Assembly (NCBI GenBank): GCA_937928635.1
Contig: CALFWM010000027.1
Coordinates: forward strand, 1-48,384
DNA from: an uncultured Sulfitobacter sp.
Lineage (GTDB): Bacteria > Pseudomonadota > Alphaproteobacteria > Rhodobacterales > Rhodobacteraceae
Direction of reading: 5' to 3'
Length of the DNA stretch: 48,384 nt
Shown one piece after another: positions 44,902 through 48,384 of this stretch. Within the stretch, counting starts at the first letter, position 1; every line of letters starts with the position of its first letter. The notes under the pieces were generated by a model. The model was not told the origin of the DNA and did no database searches. It saw only the letters and a program-made list of their open reading frames with translations. Position numbers and translations under genes: made by a program.

Positions 44902-45396
44902 TTGCCCGCGTTCGATCTCCCGAGGCTCACGTTAAGAGTATTCCTTCGTCGCACAAGTCCACATTTAGGGTATGCTTCCTCAAAAATAGCCATTCCTGCA
45001 GAGTGCAGCATCGGTCAAGTTGGGCTCAAAACGGACATTGTCCCTATTCCTCCACCTCAAAAACCCCCAACTCCACCTCAATCTTCGGAACACGTCGCCA
45101 TTAGAGGATGTTACGCATATCGCGCGGTGTCTGAGGAGACAGATCAGCCAGCTTTTGCGTTGGCTGCTGTTGAAGGTTTGCGAAAGGTCCTGCGTGACAT
45201 TGCGACAATGCAGGGCAAGCTTGCGCAGGAGTTAACGGTCAACGTTTCTCTTGCTCAGGCACCGGAATGGGTCACGCTCCGCCGCATCTTGTCCAAGGTC
45301 ATAGACGAAGTCCCAGCGGCCCGCGAACCACTGCTGCGCCACATGAGGCATGAAGCCTTGTCGATCACCAAAGAAGATCAGGGGATTGGCCTCTGA
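44902..45396 (+). CDS. Terminase-operon protein, possibly small subunit (N-terminus uncertain)
   Basis: The last 95 residues are convincing: PAFALAAVEGLRKVLRDIATM...QELTVNVSLAQAPEWVTLRRILSKVIDEVPAAREPLLRHMR, two helices as in small proteins that come directly before large terminases. The first part (proline-rich PIPPPQKPPTPP) may be translated or only in frame; no ribosome site or good start is visible, and the ORF begins 4 bases from the divergent oxidoreductase start. The stop overlaps the terminase ATG (TGATG), so the two are translated together. Function inferred from position. Confidence 0.5.
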   Translation: MPAFDLPRLTLRVFLRRTSPHLGYASSKIAIPAECSIGQVGLKTDIVPIPPPQKPPTPPQSSEHVAIRGCYAYRAVSEETDQPAFALAAVEGLRKVLRDIATMQGKLAQELTVNVSLAQAPEWVTLRRILSKVIDEVPAAREPLLRHMRHEALSITKEDQGIGL

Positions 45397-46166
45397 TGCC
45401 GCTGGATGGATTCACAGACTGGTTGCGCGCTGTCGAACGCGATCTCGACCCCGTTTGCCAACTTCGGCACTGGATGGGACATGAGCCTAACGAATGGCAA
45501 GTCGAAACCTTCACGACGCCTTCACCTGAGGTGGCTTTACGCGTAGGTAGGCAGAGCGGAAAAACTTCTGTGCTGGCCGCACGCGCCGTCAAAGAATTAC
45601 ACATCCCGGACAGCCTAACCCTCTGCATCGCACCAGCCGAACGCCAAGCAAAGATCATTGCGCGTGAGATCGGCCAGCAATTGCGCCACACAGAATTGAC
45701 GATCACGCGCTCAACTTTGACCGAACTCGAAATGTCAAACGGTGCGAGGTGCATCGCGCTGCCGTCAACCTCAGACACGATTAGAGGTTTCCCAAGCGTC
45801 AGCTTGATCTGTCTTGATGAGTGCGCGTTCTTGGCTGATGATGAAAACTTGATCTCGTCGATTGTCCCCATGTTGACGACTTCTGGCCAAATATATTTCA
45901 GCTCAACGCCTGCGGGCCGCAACGGGTATTTTGCGAAATTGTTTTTGGAGGCAAAATCCGACGACGGCATTCATCGCATTGTTGTGCGCGGAACGGATAT
46001 TCCTAGGCTAGCCAACAAAGTGGCGCGGATGCGCCGCACATTGTCTGAAGTGAAATTCCGACAGGAAATTCTCGTAGAACTATTGTCGCAAGGTACAGCG
46101 TTTTTCCCGATGAGCCTGATCGAAAAGGCGACCTCCGACAAACAAGCCATTCAACTGAGTATATGA
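45396..46166 (+). CDS. Phage terminase large subunit, ATPase domain (256 aa)
   Basis: Walker A GRQSGKTS (K56), a Q-motif-like NEWQ in the HEPNEWQVETF segment, Walker B LICLDECAF (D141, E142) and coupling motif FSSTPAG. This is the packaging motor of tailed phages, here as a separate ATPase gene whose C-terminal nuclease is encoded by the next frame. The split may be natural in this phage group or due to a frame loss after ATSDKQAIQLSI. One base separates its stop from the next ATG. No portal, capsid or tail genes follow. Confidence 0.8.
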   Translation: MPLDGFTDWLRAVERDLDPVCQLRHWMGHEPNEWQVETFTTPSPEVALRVGRQSGKTSVLAARAVKELHIPDSLTLCIAPAERQAKIIAREIGQQLRHTELTITRSTLTELEMSNGARCIALPSTSDTIRGFPSVSLICLDECAFLADDENLISSIVPMLTTSGQIYFSSTPAGRNGYFAKLFLEAKSDDGIHRIVVRGTDIPRLANKVARMRRTLSEVKFRQEILVELLSQGTAFFPMSLIEKATSDKQAIQLSI

Positions 46167-46167
46167 T

Positions 46168-46551
46168 ATGACTGAGCTAACCCTTATCGAACGCCCAGAT
46201 GGGACAATCGTAAATGACACTGCGAACGACCCCGGCTCAACGCGTGTGACGGGGCACAGGCGATATTTTGTCGGTGTGGACCTAGCCCAGCAAATGGATT
46301 TCACTGCCGTTGTGGCTCTATTAGACGAACAAATACCCATCATCCGTGATGGACGCGTTGTGCTGTCCGACCGCTCTTTGACGATCTGTTATGCCGACCG
46401 ATTCCGGGGCATCTCCTATCCGAGCATAGTTCCTCATCTTGCCAAGGTCATGACGGCAAAGCCGTTCGCCGGGCGGTGCAAGATGACGATAGACGGAACC
46501 GGGCTGGGTCGGCCCGTCTCTGCACGGGTATCGTTTCATTTGATTTGTTAG
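46168..46551 (+). pseudogene. Terminase RNase H-like nuclease domain, truncated (127 aa)
   Basis: YFVGVDLAQQMDFTAVVAL with D38 is the first acidic strand of the RNase H-like terminase nuclease, and MTIDGTGLGRPV with D109 the second. The rest of the domain (third acid and the tail that binds the portal) is missing: after RPVSARV the frame turns to FHLIC and stops. The break is 30 bases ahead of the PurZ-like gene, suggesting that this cassette replaced the rest of the prophage. No DNA-packaging function can remain. Confidence 0.75.
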
Positions 46552-46580
46552 TTAAGTAGACATTCGCAAGAGGTCGTATT

Positions 46581-47681
46581 GTGGATCGGGAGCGGCCCCT
46601 CCTTCGTGTGGACTACCCTCGTTCTAATGACGCGGTCGTCGATGTGTTGATCGGAGGGCAATATGGTAGCGAAGGCAAAGGGAACATCGTCGGTCATATA
46701 GCACCAGAATATGATCTGCTAATTCGCGTTGGAGGTCCCAACGCCGGCCACCAAGTATACGCCGAGCCCAGCCCAGAGAAGTATTTTCACCTCCCGTCAG
46801 GCACTCAGCGTGCACCCAATGCAAAGTTACTGCTGGGTCCTGGCGCAGTGATCTACCCGCCTAAGCTCTTGCAAGAAATCTCTGAGCATGAGGTCTCAAA
46901 GGGCCGACTTACAATCGATCCACAGGCAATGATCATAACTGACGCGGATCGTAAGGAAGAACAGGACAACTACGGCAGCATTAGCTCGACAGCGCAAGGC
47001 GTCGGAGTGGCATCGGCAAGAAAGATGACCGGGCGCTCGGACTACAAACAAGACAAATCAAAGTTTCTAGCCCGCGATTGTCCTGATCTCGCTCCATACA
47101 TTGGAAGTGCTCGCAAGCTGATTGCGGATGCAATCGTTCAAGGCAAAAGAATTCTTCTCGAAGGCACGCAAGGGACTTCGCTCAGCCTCCATCACGGACC
47201 ATACCCCCACGTTACCACGCGAGACACCTCTGTGTCTGGATGCCTTGCAGACGCCGGTATCGCACCCTCCAATGTTCGGAAGATAATCATGGTCTGCCGC
47301 ACATATCCTATCCGGGTTGGAGGGCCATCCGGCGATATGGATTACGAGGTGGACATGCAAACGATCCATGAGCGCAGCCGCATTCCTCTGGATGAACTTA
47401 AACGAGTGGAAACGACTACCACCACGAAGCGGGCGCGGCGAATAGCCGAGTTCGATTGGGTTCAGCTCAAGGACTCTGTTCAGTTGAATGGCCCAACCGA
47501 CATTGCGCTGACATTCGTAGACTATTTTGGGGTCGAGAATAGAGACGCATATAGGTTCGAACAGCTAACAGAAGAGACGATCAGTTTCGTTGAAGAAATC
47601 GAGCGCGTATCTGGGCGTCCTGTCTCTTTGCTTTCTACTGATTTCAACTGGCGAAACGTAATAGATCGGAGAGCATGGTGA
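46581..47681 (+). CDS. Adenylosuccinate synthetase-like protein of PurZ type (366 aa)
   Basis: The P-loop GGQYGSEGKGNIVGHI corresponds to GTQWGDEGKGKIVD of PurA; the catalytic Asp is Ser here (S30), as reported for phage PurZ, the 2-aminodeoxyadenylosuccinate synthetase. GGPNAGH carries the catalytic His (H57). ILLEGTQGTSLSLHHGPYPHVTTRDTS and CRTYPIRVGGPSGD are the nucleotide- and aspartate-binding segments and are close to those of phage PurZ proteins. At 366 residues it is shorter than PurA (about 430) and near PurZ. It should join aspartate to a purine nucleotide, perhaps dGMP or GMP in place of IMP. GTG start with AAGAGG seven bases upstream. It overlaps the next gene by seven bases. No pola-type DpoZ, MazZ or DatZ is seen in the window. 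Confidence 0.85.
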   Translation: MDRERPLLRVDYPRSNDAVVDVLIGGQYGSEGKGNIVGHIAPEYDLLIRVGGPNAGHQVYAEPSPEKYFHLPSGTQRAPNAKLLLGPGAVIYPPKLLQEISEHEVSKGRLTIDPQAMIITDADRKEEQDNYGSISSTAQGVGVASARKMTGRSDYKQDKSKFLARDCPDLAPYIGSARKLIADAIVQGKRILLEGTQGTSLSLHHGPYPHVTTRDTSVSGCLADAGIAPSNVRKIIMVCRTYPIRVGGPSGDMDYEVDMQTIHERSRIPLDELKRVETTTTTKRARRIAEFDWVQLKDSVQLNGPTDIALTFVDYFGVENRDAYRFEQLTEETISFVEEIERVSGRPVSLLSTDFNWRNVIDRRAW

Positions 47682-48310
47682 CCAACGAAGAACTTGAGGA
47701 GGTGCTGTCCGACTGCCCGACTTTGTATCACATGGCCCAAAGGGGGTCTTGGCCTGCCATTAGGGAGCGTGGTTTGCTCAGCACAACTGCGTTGTTGGAC
47801 CTGTATGGCATCGAAGGGAAGGATCGTGAGAAGATCGAGGTATGCCACCGTCCCAATAGCGTTGAGATATCTGCGGCCAGACTTCCTTCAGCAGTGATCC
47901 GTGACCAAATTCCGATGAGCGATAAAGCCCTCAACAAGGTCTTGCCTGCGCACCTTCAACCGTCAGACTGGTATTCGATTTTGAATTCGCGCGTGTTTTT
48001 CTGGCTAACGGAAGACAGATTACACCGGTTGCTTCAAGCCGGAGCTTACCGCGATCATGAACATGATGTGCTTGAAGTTGATACCCGTTCACTTCTCGAG
48101 GCGCATCGTGCTCGTGTTTGTTTTTGCCCATATAACAGTGGAAGCACTGTGATGAATCCGGTCGCACGTGACGAAAGCACCTTTGCTCGGATTGAGGACT
48201 ATCCCTACTCTGAGTGGCGCAGGAAACGCAAACGGGGGGAGCGAGTTGTGATCGGCGGAGCAATACTCGGCCACGGTAGCGGCGGCGTTGTGTTGTCGCG
48301 GGCGGCTTAA
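47675..48310 (+). CDS. DUF7002-like protein, possible ADP-ribosyltransferase fold (211 aa)
   Basis: The pattern TLYHMAQRGSWPAIRERGLLSTTALLDLYG, then VIRDQIPMSDKALNKVL, then LNSRVFFWLTEDRLHRLLQAGAYRDHEHDVLEVDT corresponds to proteins annotated DUF7002. The YH-MA start, 'GLLST' turn and FFWLT strand are like those of DarT (DUF4433) and related ADP-ribosyltransferase folds, hence the inferred activity; I cannot assign the catalytic Glu with certainty. Its ATG lies inside the end of the PurZ-like gene, so the two must be translated together. Nothing recognisable follows to the window end. Together they form a compact cassette of nucleotide synthesis plus possible transferase. Confidence 0.7.
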   Translation: MVTNEELEEVLSDCPTLYHMAQRGSWPAIRERGLLSTTALLDLYGIEGKDREKIEVCHRPNSVEISAARLPSAVIRDQIPMSDKALNKVLPAHLQPSDWYSILNSRVFFWLTEDRLHRLLQAGAYRDHEHDVLEVDTRSLLEAHRARVCFCPYNSGSTVMNPVARDESTFARIEDYPYSEWRRKRKRGERVVIGGAILGHGSGGVVLSRAA

Positions 48311-48384
48311 AAGTCGGCCACTTTGGCCCTTTCACTTGATGGGAGGGCTTGGGGATTTTCACCGTGGAATTGTATTTGAAGGTG

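Larger units (their letters stand above)
39695..48384. mobile_element. Integrated accessory island at tRNA-Lys (left end; right end beyond window)
   Basis: The left end is the 3' half of a tRNA-Lys gene. Inside are a tyrosine recombinase, a primase-polymerase with repeats like an origin, terminase genes and the PurZ-like cassette. Base composition is visibly more AT-rich than that of the sugar and transport operons to the left. No second tRNA half or intact tRNA-Lys was found inside the window, so the right limit is unknown. Several genes are broken, so the island is probably degenerate or made of stacked insertions. Confidence 0.65.

Noticed and set aside
45396..46551. Intact prophage or gene transfer agent cluster
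   Set aside because: Only terminase pieces are present; portal, protease, capsid and tail genes are absent and the nuclease is truncated.
46581..47681. Housekeeping purA
   Set aside because: Too short for PurA, the catalytic Asp is Ser, and it sits in an island coupled to a DUF7002-like gene; the cell's real purA is expected elsewhere.
1..48384. CRISPR array
   Set aside because: The only tandem repeats are protein-coding DUF11/RTX units and the irregular iteron-like motifs; there is no regular repeat-spacer pattern and no cas gene.
48311..48384. Terminator after the last gene
   Set aside because: GGCC-ACTTT-GGCC gives only a four-base stem with no clean T-run, so it is not claimed.

Overview
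The window reads as chromosome of a marine alphaproteobacterium of the Rhodobacteraceae (roseobacter group). This is inferred from protein style: Ugp-type sugar ABC operon, TAXI-TRAP transporter, TupABC tungstate importer, RTX metalloprotease, RepA/ParA plasmid remnants and a tRNA-Lys of alphaproteobacterial type. The genus cannot be fixed from sequence alone. The region has clearly been shuffled: at least ten truncated or frameshifted genes lie among intact operons.

Layout. 1-2.9 kb: an RTX repeat metalloprotease (minus strand) lies between the tail of an IS481-type transposase and a fragment of an IS21-type transposase. 3.4-17.7 kb: a two-gene surface system, made of a ~3,560-residue secreted protein with 15 tandem DUF11-like units and, 12 bases downstream, a 1,180-residue outer-membrane barrel protein. 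18.0-25.6 kb: a sugar operon with a LacI-type regulator, ATPase, binding protein, two permeases, a cytochrome b561-like protein, an SMP-30 lactonase and a GlcG/HbpS-like protein. Matching LacI-type operators sit in front of the regulator and in front of the transporter. 25.6-29.2 kb: an esterase, an MFS pseudogene created by a short-repeat deletion, an aldo/keto reductase and a VOC protein. 29.3-31.3 kb: plasmid-derived debris (DUF4143, ParA/RepA, primase pieces) after a 43-bp palindrome. 31.4-34.2 kb: a TAXI-TRAP transporter. 34.2-37.0 kb: a cytochrome c fragment, a 42-residue membrane protein and tupBCA. 37.0-39.7 kb: a xylose-isomerase-like protein, a fatty acid desaturase and an unknown protein.

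39.7-48.4 kb is an integrated accessory island of visibly lower GC. It begins at a 45-bp 3' half of a tRNA-Lys(TTT) gene. Next come a damaged tyrosine recombinase, an archaeo-eukaryotic-type primase-polymerase and an iteron-like cluster around an AT-rich stretch (a possible replication origin). Then follow a shortened FAD oxidoreductase and a broken phage terminase. The last two genes overlap: a short adenylosuccinate synthetase of PurZ type, with serine in place of the catalytic aspartate, and a DUF7002-like, possibly ADP-ribosyltransferase-fold protein.

The PurZ-like/DUF7002 pair is the best candidate for an undescribed system. It has none of the partner genes of the phage 2-aminoadenine pathway nearby, sits at the cut end of a terminase gene inside an island, and looks like a self-contained cassette, possibly anti-phage defence (inference). 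The second candidate is the giant DUF11 protein with its outer-membrane partner.
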